DNA of 64,000 nt from DASVUC01 sp038237225 (GCA_038237225.1 JBBRYX010000023.1:19754-83753); one strand, 5' to 3'. Numbered from the stretch's first letter, positions 1 through 8,240 are shown. Notes: generated from the letters alone by a model not told the origin. Made by a program: numbers and translations.

Positions 1-1
1 T

Positions 2-223
2 GTCATCACGATGCTCGCGATCGCGGAGATCATCAAGCTCGCGATCGATGTCGAGCACAACACGCGCATGGGCGCTGCTGCGGCCAACGGTCGAATGGGG
101 GCGGCACAGTCCGTCAGCCCGGCGGCCGTGATGAGCGGCGCGGACGGCGCATCGCGCGATGGTGGTCGCCTCGGCATGCTTGACGAGGAAACCGCCGAAG
201 CGGCGCTGCTTCGCGGGCACTGA
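2..223 (+). CDS. C-terminal part of a possible DUF4282-like membrane protein (5' end outside window)
   Basis: An open frame enters from the left edge and ends at a TGA at 221-223. It begins with a hydrophobic stretch followed by EIIKLAIDVEHNTR, then an Ala/Gly-rich low-complexity tail. The hydrophobic helix running into a charged I-x-I-x-x-N-T-R element resembles the end of DUF4282 membrane proteins, but only about 73 residues are visible, so the assignment is tentative. It runs convergently toward the ATP synthase operon and shows that the genes for the gamma, beta and epsilon subunits do not directly follow atpA. Confidence 0.4.
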   Translation, partial: VITMLAIAEIIKLAIDVEHNTRMGAAAANGRMGAAQSVSPAAVMSGADGASRDGGRLGMLDEETAEAALLRGH

Positions 224-235
224 CATCCACCAAGC

Positions 236-266
236 AAAAAGCCCAGGGATTGCAATCCCTGGGCTT
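236..266 (-). terminator. Rho-independent terminator of the ATP synthase operon
   Basis: A perfect 12-bp inverted repeat (agcccagggatt / aatccctgggct) with a 2-nt loop. Read on the minus strand it is followed by TTTTT, the arrangement of an intrinsic terminator. It lies 26 bp beyond the atpA stop codon, so the transcript ends after atpA. Confidence 0.85.
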
Positions 267-291
267 GGCGGCTGTGGATCGGTGGCGCGTG

Positions 292-1824
292 TTATTTTTT
301 CCACGCCTTGGTCTTGAAGTCGAGCAAGGCTTGCTTGAGCTGCGCTTCGATCTCCGGGGTCAGCTCCTTCTTGTCCGCAAGCGCCTGGCGGAATTGCGGG
401 GCCGAGGCGTCGACGTAGCTGAGGAATGCATTCTGGAATTCCTGGACGCGGTTCACCGGGACGTCGTCCATGTAAGCGGGTTGGCCCTTCTCGGGCGCCT
501 GGGTGGCGGCATAGATGACCATGACTTCCTGGTCGATGGACATCGGCCGGTACTGCGGCTGCTTGAGGAGCTCGACCAGACGCGCGCCGCGATCGAGCTG
601 CTTCTGGGTTTCCTTGTCCAACTCCGTGCCGAGTTGCGCGAAGGCTTCGAGCTCGCGGTAGGCGGCGAGGTCAAGTCGGAGCGAGCCGGCGATCTTCTTC
701 ATCGCCTTGGTCTGCGCGTTTCCACCGACGCGGCTGACCGAGATGCCGACGTTGATCGCGGGACGGACGCCGGCGAAGAACAGGTCGGGCTCGAGATAGA
801 TCTGTCCGTCGGTGATCGAGATGACGTTGGTGGGGATGTAGGCGGAAACTTCGCCTTCCTGGGTTTCGATGATCGGGAGCGCCGTGAGTGAGCCGCCGCC
901 TTTGTCATCCGAAAGTTTGACGGCGCGCTCGAGCAGTCGGCTGTGCAAGTAGAAGACGTCGCCGGGGTATGCCTCGCGGCCGGGCGGGCGGCGGAGCAGA
1001 AGCGAAAGCTGGCGATATGCCGCGGCCTGTTTCGAAAGATCGTCATACACGCAGAGCGTTGCTTCGCCCTTCCACATGAAGTACTCGGCCATCGCGCAGC
1101 CGGCATACGGGGCGATGTACTGCAGCGGAGCAGGATCAGCGGCGGAGGCGACGACGACGGTGGTGTAGTCCATCGCGCCGTTGGCCTTGAGGACTTCGAC
1201 AATGCCGGCGACGGTCGACTCTTTCGAGCCGATCGCGACGTAGAAGCACTTAACGCCCTTGCCCTTCTGGTTGATGATGGCGTCGAGGGCGATGGCGGTC
1301 TTGCCGGTCTTGCGGTCGCCGATGATCAGCTCGCGCTGCCCGCGGCCGATGGGGATCATCGAGTCGATCGCCTTGATGCCGGTGAGCATTGGCTCTTTAA
1401 CCGGCTGCCGGTCGGCGATGCCGGGGGCGACGATGTCGACCTTGCGGGTTTCGGTGGAGGTGATGGGCGGGCCCCCGTCGAGAGGCTCGCCGAGCGGGTT
1501 GACGACCCGGCCGATGACGTTTGGGCCGACGGGGACTTCGAGGAGGCGCTTGGTTGATCGAACGCTGTCGCCTTCCTTGATCTTGAGGTAATCGCCGAAG
1601 ATGACGGCGCCGATGGAGTCTTCTTCAAGGTTAAAGACCTGTCCCATGATCCCCCCGGTGAACTCGAGGAGCTCGCCGGCCATGGCGTTTTGCAGGCCAT
1701 AGATTCGGGCGATGCCGTCACCGACTTCGATGACGGTACCGACTTCGCTGACTTGAACCTTCTGTTCGAAGCCGGCGATTTCTCGCTTTAGGACGTTGGT
1801 GATTTCTGCCACGTTGATGGCCAT
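292..1824 (-). CDS. atpA: ATP synthase F1 subunit alpha
   Basis: Non-catalytic nucleotide-binding subunit of the F1 head, which forms the alpha3beta3 hexamer with the beta subunit. The protein is 510 aa, the usual family length. It has an N-terminal beta-barrel, a Walker A GDRKTGKT at residues 169-176 (the same position as in E. coli) and the alpha-type C-terminal domain. The start at 1824 gives MAINVAEITNVLK with a GGAG ribosome site just upstream. The open frame runs 30 codons further upstream, but those codons are only a translated palindromic repeat and were rejected. It is the last gene of the operon and is followed by a terminator. Confidence 0.97.
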   Translation of the reverse strand: MAINVAEITNVLKREIAGFEQKVQVSEVGTVIEVGDGIARIYGLQNAMAGELLEFTGGIMGQVFNLEEDSIGAVIFGDYLKIKEGDSVRSTKRLLEVPVGPNVIGRVVNPLGEPLDGGPPITSTETRKVDIVAPGIADRQPVKEPMLTGIKAIDSMIPIGRGQRELIIGDRKTGKTAIALDAIINQKGKGVKCFYVAIGSKESTVAGIVEVLKANGAMDYTTVVVASAADPAPLQYIAPYAGCAMAEYFMWKGEATLCVYDDLSKQAAAYRQLSLLLRRPPGREAYPGDVFYLHSRLLERAVKLSDDKGGGSLTALPIIETQEGEVSAYIPTNVISITDGQIYLEPDLFFAGVRPAINVGISVSRVGGNAQTKAMKKIAGSLRLDLAAYRELEAFAQLGTELDKETQKQLDRGARLVELLKQPQYRPMSIDQEVMVIYAATQAPEKGQPAYMDDVPVNRVQEFQNAFLSYVDASAPQFRQALADKKELTPEIEAQLKQALLDFKTKAWKK

Positions 1825-1846
1825 GCTGCTCTCCGTTTTGTCTTTC

Positions 1847-1908
1847 GTAGCATGGGCGTCTCGCCCATGTCTGTTTCTATAAAGGCATGGGCGAGACGCC
1901 CATGCTAC
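1847..1908. repeat. Interspersed palindrome, family A (perfect 23-bp arms) between atpH and atpA
   Basis: Arms 1847-1869 and 1886-1908 are perfect reverse complements, with core catgggcgtctcgcccatg. Each arm is also self-palindromic. Related copies lie at 22682-22739, 28815-28838 and 49403-49461, and a degenerate one near 55828-55880. It fills most of the 90-bp atpH-atpA gap and would form a strong hairpin in the mRNA. Confidence 0.9.
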
Positions 1909-1914
1909 GTGCAA

Positions 1915-2481
1915 TTAAATTTCCGATACTGGGACCTCTAGAAGTTTTTGTTTCAGGGCGTGGAGTTGGTAGCGGGCGCTGGCGTCGATGAGCTTGTCAC
2001 CGATGCGGAGGGTGAGGCCGCCGATGATCGATTCGTCGACGTATTGGTGGACGACCGCGTCCTTCTTGAGCGCGGCGCTGACGCGCCCCCGGACGGCTTC
2101 CAATTGCTCGGGCGGGAGGCGCTTGGCGACGTAAACGTCGACTTCGATTTTGCCGAGCTGCTCATCAAGAAGATCGTTGTAGGCGTCGATGATCTGATCG
2201 AGGATGCGGAGGCGGTTGTGGTTGTTGACGACACCGAGGAAGTTGAGGACGAGGGGCGTGATCCGGCCGCGGAAGATTCGGTCGAGGGCTTCGTGCCGTT
2301 CGACAGCGTTGATGCCGGGATCGGCGAGGTAAAGGCGGAAGGTGGCGTTGTCCTTGAGGACCTGCGCGAGACCGGCGAGGTCCTGCTGAATCGAGACGGC
2401 GGCGCCCTTGTCGTTGGCGAGCTCGATCAGCGCCCGGGCATAGGATTGAGCGGCCGGGGACGAGTGGGTTTGGCGAGGCAT
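1915..2481 (-). CDS. atpH: ATP synthase F1 subunit delta (OSCP)
   Basis: Part of the peripheral stalk that joins the b subunits to the top of F1. At 188 aa it has normal OSCP length: an N-terminal helical domain opening with AAQSYARALIELA and the family-typical C-terminal region IIGGLTLRIGDKLIDAS. It sits between atpF and atpA in the conserved order. Both flanking gaps hold palindromic repeats, which is unusual for an ATP operon. The start codon lies 14 bp beyond a repeat of the GGGGCGACAC type. Confidence 0.95.
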   Translation of the reverse strand: MPRQTHSSPAAQSYARALIELANDKGAAVSIQQDLAGLAQVLKDNATFRLYLADPGINAVERHEALDRIFRGRITPLVLNFLGVVNNHNRLRILDQIIDAYNDLLDEQLGKIEVDVYVAKRLPPEQLEAVRGRVSAALKKDAVVHQYVDESIIGGLTLRIGDKLIDASARYQLHALKQKLLEVPVSEI

Positions 2482-2494
2482 ATTTGTGTCTTCC

Positions 2495-2583
2495 GTAGGG
2501 GCGACACTTGTGTCGCCCGTTTCCGCACCGAAGAGAGCGGCACGACTCGACTGAACTCATCGAAGTCAAGTGCCGCCCCTGCA
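2495..2583. repeat. Interspersed palindrome, family C, between atpF and atpH
   Basis: It contains a short palindrome ggcgacac-tt-gtgtcgcc near 2499-2516 and an imperfect inverted repeat of gcggcacgactcgact with gaagtcaagtgccgc (about 2537-2576). A related element with the same ends (gtaggggcgacac, gtcgagtcgtg) lies at 32794-32872. It occupies nearly all of the atpF-atpH gap. Confidence 0.75.
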
Positions 2584-2591
2584 AGAAAGTT

Positions 2592-3302
2592 CTAATTGCT
2601 TACGGACTCCAATTGGTCGAGGCTTCGGTTCACCAGATCACGCTGGTCTTGCTCGTTAAGGTTACGGCGAAGGATCTGCTCGGCGGCGTTCGTCGCAACG
2701 GTGGCGGCGTACTCGCGGAAATCCGCCTTCGCCTGCTTGGCCGCGATTTCAAGCTCGCGGGTCGTGCGCTCCTTGATCTGCTCCGCATCGTTCTGCGCCT
2801 GCATGCGGATGGTGGTCGCCAGCTTCTCAGCGTCGAGGGTGGCTTTTGCGAGCATTTCGCGGACCCGGCCTTCGGCGGCGGCGAGCTGGTCGTTGTACTG
2901 CTTGAGCGTCCCTTCGGCGCGGGTGCGGGCGGCTTCGGCGTCAACGATGTCCTTGCGGATTCTTTGCTCGCGGTTTTTCAGGCCGATCAGGATGTTCTTC
3001 CAGGCGGTCTTGTAGAGGATCGCCAGGAGCACCAGGAAGATGATGACAACCCAGAGCGCCTGAAGCTGGGTGGTGCGATCGAAGGGATCTGGCAGGAGCG
3101 GTGGCTGCTCGTGGGTGCCGGCGTGACCTTCACCCTGAAGCGCTTCGCCGGTGCCGCGCGGTGCATCGACGGCGGATTTCGCGGCATCGTGAGCGGCGCG
3201 CGCGCTGTCGTGTGCCACATCGTGGCCGGCTTCCTGAGCGCGGGCGGCGGGGGTCGCTGCCCATGCCATCATCGCGAGCATGAAAACAATTCGCTTGAGC
3301 AT
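2592..3302 (-). CDS. atpF: ATP synthase F0 subunit b, with N-terminal signal peptide
   Basis: Peripheral-stalk subunit of the membrane sector. At 236 aa it is longer than the usual ~160 aa. Residues 1-22 look like a cleavable signal peptide (ending ATPAARA/Q). An Ala/His-rich linker follows, then a transmembrane helix near 82-101 (LWVVIIFLVLLAILY) and a long charged coiled coil to the C-terminus (KNREQRIRKDIVDAEAART and onward). An exported N-terminal extension ahead of the membrane helix is a departure from the E. coli form. It follows atpE in the operon. Confidence 0.93.
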   Translation of the reverse strand: MLKRIVFMLAMMAWAATPAARAQEAGHDVAHDSARAAHDAAKSAVDAPRGTGEALQGEGHAGTHEQPPLLPDPFDRTTQLQALWVVIIFLVLLAILYKTAWKNILIGLKNREQRIRKDIVDAEAARTRAEGTLKQYNDQLAAAEGRVREMLAKATLDAEKLATTIRMQAQNDAEQIKERTTRELEIAAKQAKADFREYAATVATNAAEQILRRNLNEQDQRDLVNRSLDQLESVSN

Positions 3303-3388
3303 TTCGCTTCACCTCAAAAGGAAGATCTACATTTAGGACATAACCTCCGGCGGGCTATTCACCCACCGGACGCTGCAATTCTGACGGG

Positions 3389-3697
3389 TTACCAGGCGAC
3401 AGAACCCCCGGCGATCTTGCCCGCGAGTTGCAGGGCGATGACCAGTGCGAAGAACGTGAAACCTTCGATCAGCGCGGCGGCGATGATCATGTTGGTGCCG
3501 ATGCGGCCCCCGGCCTCGGGCTGGCGGGCGATGCCCTCCATGGCCTGACCGGCGAGGTGCCCGATGCCTTTGGCGGCACCCATGACGATGAGGCCCGCGC
3601 CGATGCCGGCGCCGATCGCGATGCCGGCGCGGTCGGAAATTCCGATGCTGCCATTTGCGGCGGTGGCACCGGCCTGTGCAAGAAGGGGAAGAAGCAT
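3389..3697 (-). CDS. atpE: ATP synthase F0 subunit c
   Basis: Proteolipid of the rotating ring. It is a 102-aa hairpin of two glycine/alanine-rich helices joined by the polar loop RQPE (residues 58-61). The ion-binding carboxylate is E78 in AAALIEGFTFF. Helix 1 lacks the Gln/Glu that partners the site in Na+-dependent rings, so H+ coupling is the more likely reading (inference). The N-terminus carries about 20 extra residues, perhaps a signal-like leader. It lies between atpB and atpF. Confidence 0.95.
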   Translation of the reverse strand: MLLPLLAQAGATAANGSIGISDRAGIAIGAGIGAGLIVMGAAKGIGHLAGQAMEGIARQPEAGGRIGTNMIIAAALIEGFTFFALVIALQLAGKIAGGSVAW

Positions 3698-3876
3698 GTC
3701 AGTCTCCTCCGGACTGAGTCCGGAACTTTGCGAAGCCCGCCGATACTTGGAAGTGGCGAGTGGTCGCGGATGTATCGTGCCGAGCTTAAAATAGGTTAAC
3801 CCGGGCGTCGGCTGCTCACGGGAAGTTCGTAGGGTTCAGCGTTTGGTTCAGAAATTCCGTTGGTGTTCGGGTGCGA

Positions 3877-5016
3877 CTAATGTTCGGGGGCAACGGCGCT
3901 GGCGATAAAAAGCGTGGTCAAGAATGTAAAAATGTACGCTTGGAGGAACGCGACGAAAAGTTCGAGGATTCGGATCAGTAGGCTCAGGATCGTGACGGGG
4001 GCGCCGATCGCGATCTGGGTGCCGATGCCGGCGGTGACCGGGATCAGGACGATAAGGGCGGCGAGGACAATGTGACCGGCAATCATATTGGCGAAGAGAC
4101 GAATCATCAGTGCGAAGGGTTTGATAAGCGCGCCGATCAGCTCGAGACCAACGAGCAGGCCCCAGACAATGACGTCGGGAATCCATTTGATGGGAGATTC
4201 ACCCGGTCTCGGCTTAAAGGGGTGGGGGGCGAAGTTCCAGAGGTAAAGGGGAATCCCGAGGAGCACGGCGACGACGGGGTTCATGTGCTGGGCGTGGACG
4301 CCGTGCGGGTCCCCGTCGCCCTGGCGGGAGCCGTTCTGATCATGCCCTTTGGCGAAGCTCTCATCGTCTTCGTAATGCTTGGTGGGTCTGCCGATGGCGT
4401 CGAAGTTTGCTGGAACGTCCGCGGCGAGGGCCTCGCCGCGGACGTGCTCCAAATCGTGTGAGGCTTCGTGGCCTTGGGAACCATCGGAGGTGTGCTCTTC
4501 GTGGTGCCCGTGATGGCCGTAGGTTCCGTCGATCAGAGACTTGGCGATTTGCCAGACGCCGTTGGCGTGGATGAAGAGGAAAGCGAGGATCGCGAGGGCA
4601 GCGGTGGTCGTGAGGGTGCCGGTGGCGGTGCCGCTGATATGGGATTCGCGGCCACTGGCGGCGGTGATCATCTCGCCGAAGGGGATCTGCCCCAGAAGGT
4701 TACAGAAGAGGATGAAGAAGAAGAGGGTCCAGAGGAAGGGAACGAAGCGATCGGTGTGTTCCTTGAGCGCGGGGCGGATGACCTCAACGCGGAGGAACTC
4801 CATGATGGATTCGAAGAAGTTGCGCGCGCCGGTGGGGGGAGCGCCGTCGGCGGCGTGCTTGAAGAGCGTGGGGAAGATGAGCAGCATGAGCACGGCGGCG
4901 ACGACGGCCATCATCATCTGATTGGTGATGGGGAGTCCGAGGATGCGGAAGAGCTCGTGGGGCAGCACGTGATCGAGCGGATCAGCAGAGGCGATGATGG
5001 TGATCAATAGAGTCAT
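3877..5016 (-). CDS. atpB: ATP synthase F0 subunit a with a His-rich insertion
   Basis: Stator channel subunit of F0. The essential arginine is R306 in KPFALMIRLFAN, and the C-terminal helices carry the family pattern LELFVAFLQAYIFTFL. At 379 aa it is over 100 residues longer than typical. Most of the excess is a hydrophilic segment at about residues 165-245 with 13 histidines (it opens GHHGHHEEH) set between transmembrane segments. Its stop is followed by a 179-bp gap to atpE, and its start overlaps the end of the AtpI-like gene by 4 bp, implying translational coupling. Confidence 0.95.
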   Translation of the reverse strand: MTLLITIIASADPLDHVLPHELFRILGLPITNQMMMAVVAAVLMLLIFPTLFKHAADGAPPTGARNFFESIMEFLRVEVIRPALKEHTDRFVPFLWTLFFFILFCNLLGQIPFGEMITAASGRESHISGTATGTLTTTAALAILAFLFIHANGVWQIAKSLIDGTYGHHGHHEEHTSDGSQGHEASHDLEHVRGEALAADVPANFDAIGRPTKHYEDDESFAKGHDQNGSRQGDGDPHGVHAQHMNPVVAVLLGIPLYLWNFAPHPFKPRPGESPIKWIPDVIVWGLLVGLELIGALIKPFALMIRLFANMIAGHIVLAALIVLIPVTAGIGTQIAIGAPVTILSLLIRILELFVAFLQAYIFTFLTTLFIASAVAPEH

Positions 5017-5408
5017 TGCTTATTCGCTGGGACTGTTGTGGGTGCAAGACGGATCGTGCGGATGAAACCCGCGACGAGCACGATCAGGGTTGTCCAGTAG
5101 AACGCGAAGAGCCAGTAGACGAAGGAGCCGGGGAGGTTGAGCTTCAGGAGAATTACCGCAGCGGCGACGGCGGCGGCGAAGAACATGTGGAGGAGGGTTC
5201 CGAGGAGGGCAGCCTGAGCTTGAGCGGGTTGGGGAGATCCGCGAACGAGGAAAAGCGGGATGTACGCGAATAGCGATGCAACAAGGCAAGCGCCGGCGGC
5301 GATACCGACGGCGGGGACGCTCACGTTCCATCCGACGGATTTGCAGAGCGCAGAGCCGATCGCTGCGACGAGGAGGATGGCGAGGGGAATGAGGGTGACG
5401 GTGCGCAT
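5013..5408 (-). CDS. AtpI-like small membrane protein of the ATP operon
   Basis: A 131-aa protein with four predicted membrane helices: TLIPLAILLVAAIGSAL, VGIAAGACLVASLFAYIPLF, a central Ala-rich segment and FVYWLFAFYWTTLIVLVAGF. Its size and place directly upstream of atpB (4-bp overlap) match ATP synthase I-type proteins, which assist c-ring assembly or Mg2+/ion supply in other bacteria. Sequence similarity to E. coli AtpI is not obvious, so the role is inferred mainly from context. Confidence 0.7.
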   Translation of the reverse strand: MRTVTLIPLAILLVAAIGSALCKSVGWNVSVPAVGIAAGACLVASLFAYIPLFLVRGSPQPAQAQAALLGTLLHMFFAAAVAAAVILLKLNLPGSFVYWLFAFYWTTLIVLVAGFIRTIRLAPTTVPANKQ

Positions 5409-5525
5409 TTCGATATTAGAGGAGAATCAGTTTTTGAATCGCGGGACCGACGGGCTTCCGCCCGCGGCTAAACCTTCGGCTCTGGGAGACGGGGGTTGTT
5501 TGGCGCATGTTGCGCATCGAGCTGA

Positions 5526-5738
5526 TTAGTCCTTGTTGATGCGGATGGCGTCCTTGATGAGCAGGTACATTCCACCGGCGAGTCCGAGCATGACGCCGAC
5601 GAGAGTTCCCCAAGGCTGCCAGCCGTAACGATTTTCCAGCCAATGACCGACAATCAGACCCAGCACGACGCCGACGGCCATCTGGATTCCCACTCCGGCG
5701 AGTTGGCCCCAATTGACGTCGTCGTCCTTTTTGGGCAT
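5526..5738 (-). CDS. AtpZ/AtpI-family protein
   Basis: A 70-aa protein with two transmembrane helices: GVGIQMAVGVVLGLIVGHWL and a second Gly/Leu-rich one. The pattern G-x-G-x-Q-[MF], then a helix, ENRYGWQPWGTLVGVMLG and a terminal K-x-A-I-R is typical of AtpZ/ATPase-associated AtpI-like proteins that lead atp operons. The start at 5738 gives MPKKDDDVNW; a further 15 upstream codons are open but carry no family features. It is the first gene of the operon. The 117-bp gap to the next gene contains a small GC-rich hairpin near 5447-5460. Confidence 0.8.
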   Translation of the reverse strand: MPKKDDDVNWGQLAGVGIQMAVGVVLGLIVGHWLENRYGWQPWGTLVGVMLGLAGGMYLLIKDAIRINKD

Positions 5739-5838
5739 AGAAATTCGACACTCCAACCCTGAACTTCGTGCGATTTTGCACAAACGGGGCGTAAGGTACG
5801 GGGGGAAGGGGCGCGGGTCAAGAAGGCCAAAGAAAGGA

Positions 5839-5917
5839 TTGACGATTGAGCCATTGAGTCATTGACGATTGCAGGATCGCCGTTCAATCGTCAATGAGGC
5901 AATGGCTCAATCGTCAA
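5839..5917. repeat. 33-bp inverted repeat between divergent genes
   Basis: Arms 5839-5871 and 5885-5917 pair with only two mismatches around a 13-bp loop. The arms themselves contain the direct repeat ttgacgatt, and the phrase 'attgacgattgag ccattgagtcatt' reads as a degenerate tandem. It lies between the ATP operon and the glycosyltransferase gene, so promoters for both must lie around or within it. Confidence 0.85.
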
Positions 5918-5938
5918 GAGTTTGTACACTTTCCCTCT

Positions 5939-7849
5939 ATGACCGAAGTGCGGCGCGGGCGACTGTGGGTTGTGGTGGCGGTGTTGATGGGGGTCGGGGC
6001 GTTGTTTTTTCTGCTGGGGATTTCGTGGGGGCTTCCGTCGAGTCGGGTGCGGCCTTATCTCTATGGGAGCGAGATTCCCTGGACCGGCGAGACGCTTTAT
6101 TTTCTGGCCGGGGGGTGGGATCAGAAGGCGGAGGTCGGCGCGGATGTGGATCGGACCCCGCTGAGTCAGGGAAGCGCGGGAGAGCCGGTGCTGTTGAACG
6201 GCTCCAACCGCGAGCGTGCCGAGATCATTCGGCGGTATCTTCTTTATTCGTATCAGCCGGATGAGATGATCACGTTTCGGGCGCTGGCGGGGATGGGGTC
6301 ATCGTGGGATCCCAAGCTTTATCAGTATGGCGGACTGTGGGTCTATCCGGTGGGGGCGATGGTTCGGGTGGGAATATTGCTGCATTTGATACCGGCGCCG
6401 AGTGGGGGCGTGACGCCGCTGGTTTTTTATCTCGATAATCCCGATGCGTTCGGGCGATTTTATGTTGCGGCTCGATTGTATACGGCGCTGTGGGGAATCG
6501 CAGGAGTGTGGGCGGTTTGGTGGCTGGCGCGGAGGCTGACCAAGGATAATCTAATCGCCGCCGCGGCGGCGTTGGCCTATGTCTTCTTACCGGTGGTGAT
6601 GAACGGCGCGCACGAGGCCAAGCCGCATTTGCCGGGGGTCGTGCTGATGCTGTTGGCGATCGTGGCGGGGGTGAAGTATGTGGAGGAGAGCCGGCCGGGG
6701 CGGGAATGGGTGTGCGGGCTGGCGGCGGGGGCGCTTTGCGGGGCGGCGGTGGGAATGGTGATCTCTTCGCTGGCAATCTTTTTGATGTTGCCGGTGATGG
6801 TGTGGAGGAGGCGCGGAGATGAGTGGGGGAAGAAGCTGGCAACGGGCGCGGCGGCGATTGGCGTGGGAATTCTGATTTACGCGGCGACGAATCCGTTCGT
6901 GGTGATCAATGGGCTAAGTGCTTCGGCGGAAGGAGGAAAGGCGCTGCGGTCGAACCTGCGAAATTCGACGGAGATGTATCGGGTGTCGCCGCGGGGATTG
7001 CGCGATGCGATGGTGTTGCTGGGGCAGGGCGCCAGCCCGCTGCTGGCGATGCTGGGTGTGGCGGGGGGTGTTGCGTTGATTGCGATCGGGCGGGCGGAGA
7101 GAAAGGGTTTGTCGGATCGAAGTGCGGGCGAAACAGGGGTCGCCCATGCGTCGCAAGGGGAAAAGGCGTGGAGTGCGGGTGTCAGGCGAAAGAGCCAAAA
7201 TGGGGTGGCGCGAGCGGAGGATGTGGCTTGGCTGCTGCTGATTCCCGCCGGAGCGATCACGCTGCAGTTCATTCTGCTGGCGGCGGGGAAGCCGCCGGAA
7301 TATGCGCGGTTTGGGATGTTGCCGGATGTGGCGCTGGTGCTGCTGGCGGCTTGGGCGGGCGTGAAGGTGGCGCGCGACAATGCGATGTTCCGGCAGTTGC
7401 TCGCGGCGCTGCTGGTGGTGTCGGCGCTGCCTTACGGGGTGGCCTATTCGCGCGCGTTTGTGCGGGATGCGCGGGCGGTGACATCGCGGATGCAGGCATC
7501 CGATGAGTTGCCGGTGACGGGGCGGATTCTGGTGAACGCGGAGCCCGGGCCATACAACACGCCGCCGGTGAATTTGTTTTCGCGGGATGTGGTTTTGGTT
7601 CCGAAGGATTTTCATGGGGAGATGATGGCGGGAGATCTTCTGGTGTACCCGGTGGATGTGCCGATCCCGGATGCACGGGATGAGGGAACTCGCGGTGGAG
7701 TCGCGGATGGTTCGAAAGGAGCGGCCGGGAGAGCGAAGCGGCTCCCGTTTCTGGAAGCGCCGGGATCGCTGGATCAATTTACAACGCCGATCAGTTGGGC
7801 GAATAAGACGTTCGCAGTTGAAGGGGCGGGGGGACGTGAGGAGAGGTAG
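5939..7849 (+). CDS. GT-C family membrane glycosyltransferase (PMT/GT39-like)
   Basis: A 636-aa polytopic protein. After a first membrane helix (residues ~8-31) comes a long extracytoplasmic loop with the acidic pair D108-E109 in YQPDEMITF, the hallmark position of the catalytic Asp/Glu of GT-C enzymes that use lipid-linked sugars. About nine further hydrophobic segments follow, with HEAKPHLPG in a loop typical of the superfamily. The C-terminal domain is soluble and less conserved. The start at 5939 was chosen because upstream codons lie in an inverted repeat. Acceptor and sugar are unknown. The internal polar stretch near 7100-7200 looks like a variable loop. Confidence 0.75.
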   Translation: MTEVRRGRLWVVVAVLMGVGALFFLLGISWGLPSSRVRPYLYGSEIPWTGETLYFLAGGWDQKAEVGADVDRTPLSQGSAGEPVLLNGSNRERAEIIRRYLLYSYQPDEMITFRALAGMGSSWDPKLYQYGGLWVYPVGAMVRVGILLHLIPAPSGGVTPLVFYLDNPDAFGRFYVAARLYTALWGIAGVWAVWWLARRLTKDNLIAAAAALAYVFLPVVMNGAHEAKPHLPGVVLMLLAIVAGVKYVEESRPGREWVCGLAAGALCGAAVGMVISSLAIFLMLPVMVWRRRGDEWGKKLATGAAAIGVGILIYAATNPFVVINGLSASAEGGKALRSNLRNSTEMYRVSPRGLRDAMVLLGQGASPLLAMLGVAGGVALIAIGRAERKGLSDRSAGETGVAHASQGEKAWSAGVRRKSQNGVARAEDVAWLLLIPAGAITLQFILLAAGKPPEYARFGMLPDVALVLLAAWAGVKVARDNAMFRQLLAALLVVSALPYGVAYSRAFVRDARAVTSRMQASDELPVTGRILVNAEPGPYNTPPVNLFSRDVVLVPKDFHGEMMAGDLLVYPVDVPIPDARDEGTRGGVADGSKGAAGRAKRLPFLEAPGSLDQFTTPISWANKTFAVEGAGGREER

Positions 7850-7922
7850 TGAGCGTGTGGAACTTCGGCCCGACCGCTATGCAGGTAGCAACGTTGTTTC
7901 AGAATCGTGAGCATTCGTTTGG

Positions 7923-8240
7923 TCAGTCGTTGATACTGGCTTCGCGGAAGTCGCCGGAGTCGGTGAAGTCGTAAAGCTGGCTGCAGTTCACGCAAAAGAA
8001 CGTGAAGCCGTGTTCGGTTTTGGAGGTGCCGTCGAGATATTGCAGTTCGGCATCCCAGATTTCGCGCGACCATTGGAGGGTGGGGAGATTACATGAGGGG
8101 CAGACGATTCGGGAAGCGAGTGCGGTAGCGGCGGCGTTATTGCGAAGCCGATCTCTTCGTTCGCCGCGCAACGCGAAGAGAAACCACGCGGCGCCGGCAA
8201 CGATCGCGGTGAAGAGCACGAACCAGAAGAACGGTTCCAT
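7923..8240 (-). CDS. Small membrane protein with a C-terminal zinc ribbon
   Basis: A 105-aa protein with one N-terminal membrane helix (FFWFVLFTAIVAGAAWFLFA) followed by a cytoplasmic domain. Four cysteines in two C-x-x-C pairs, CPSC near residue 47 and CVNC near 83, would bind one zinc ion. No known family is recognised. It converges on the glycosyltransferase gene and is divergent from the EPS locus. Confidence 0.6.
   Translation of the reverse strand: MEPFFWFVLFTAIVAGAAWFLFALRGERRDRLRNNAAATALASRIVCPSCNLPTLQWSREIWDAELQYLDGTSKTEHGFTFFCVNCSQLYDFTDSGDFREASIND

Noticed and set aside
1825..1914. N-terminal extension of atpA (30 codons, MHVAWASRPC...)
   Set aside because: It is only a translation of the palindromic repeat; homologues start at MAINVAEI with a ribosome site at 1824.
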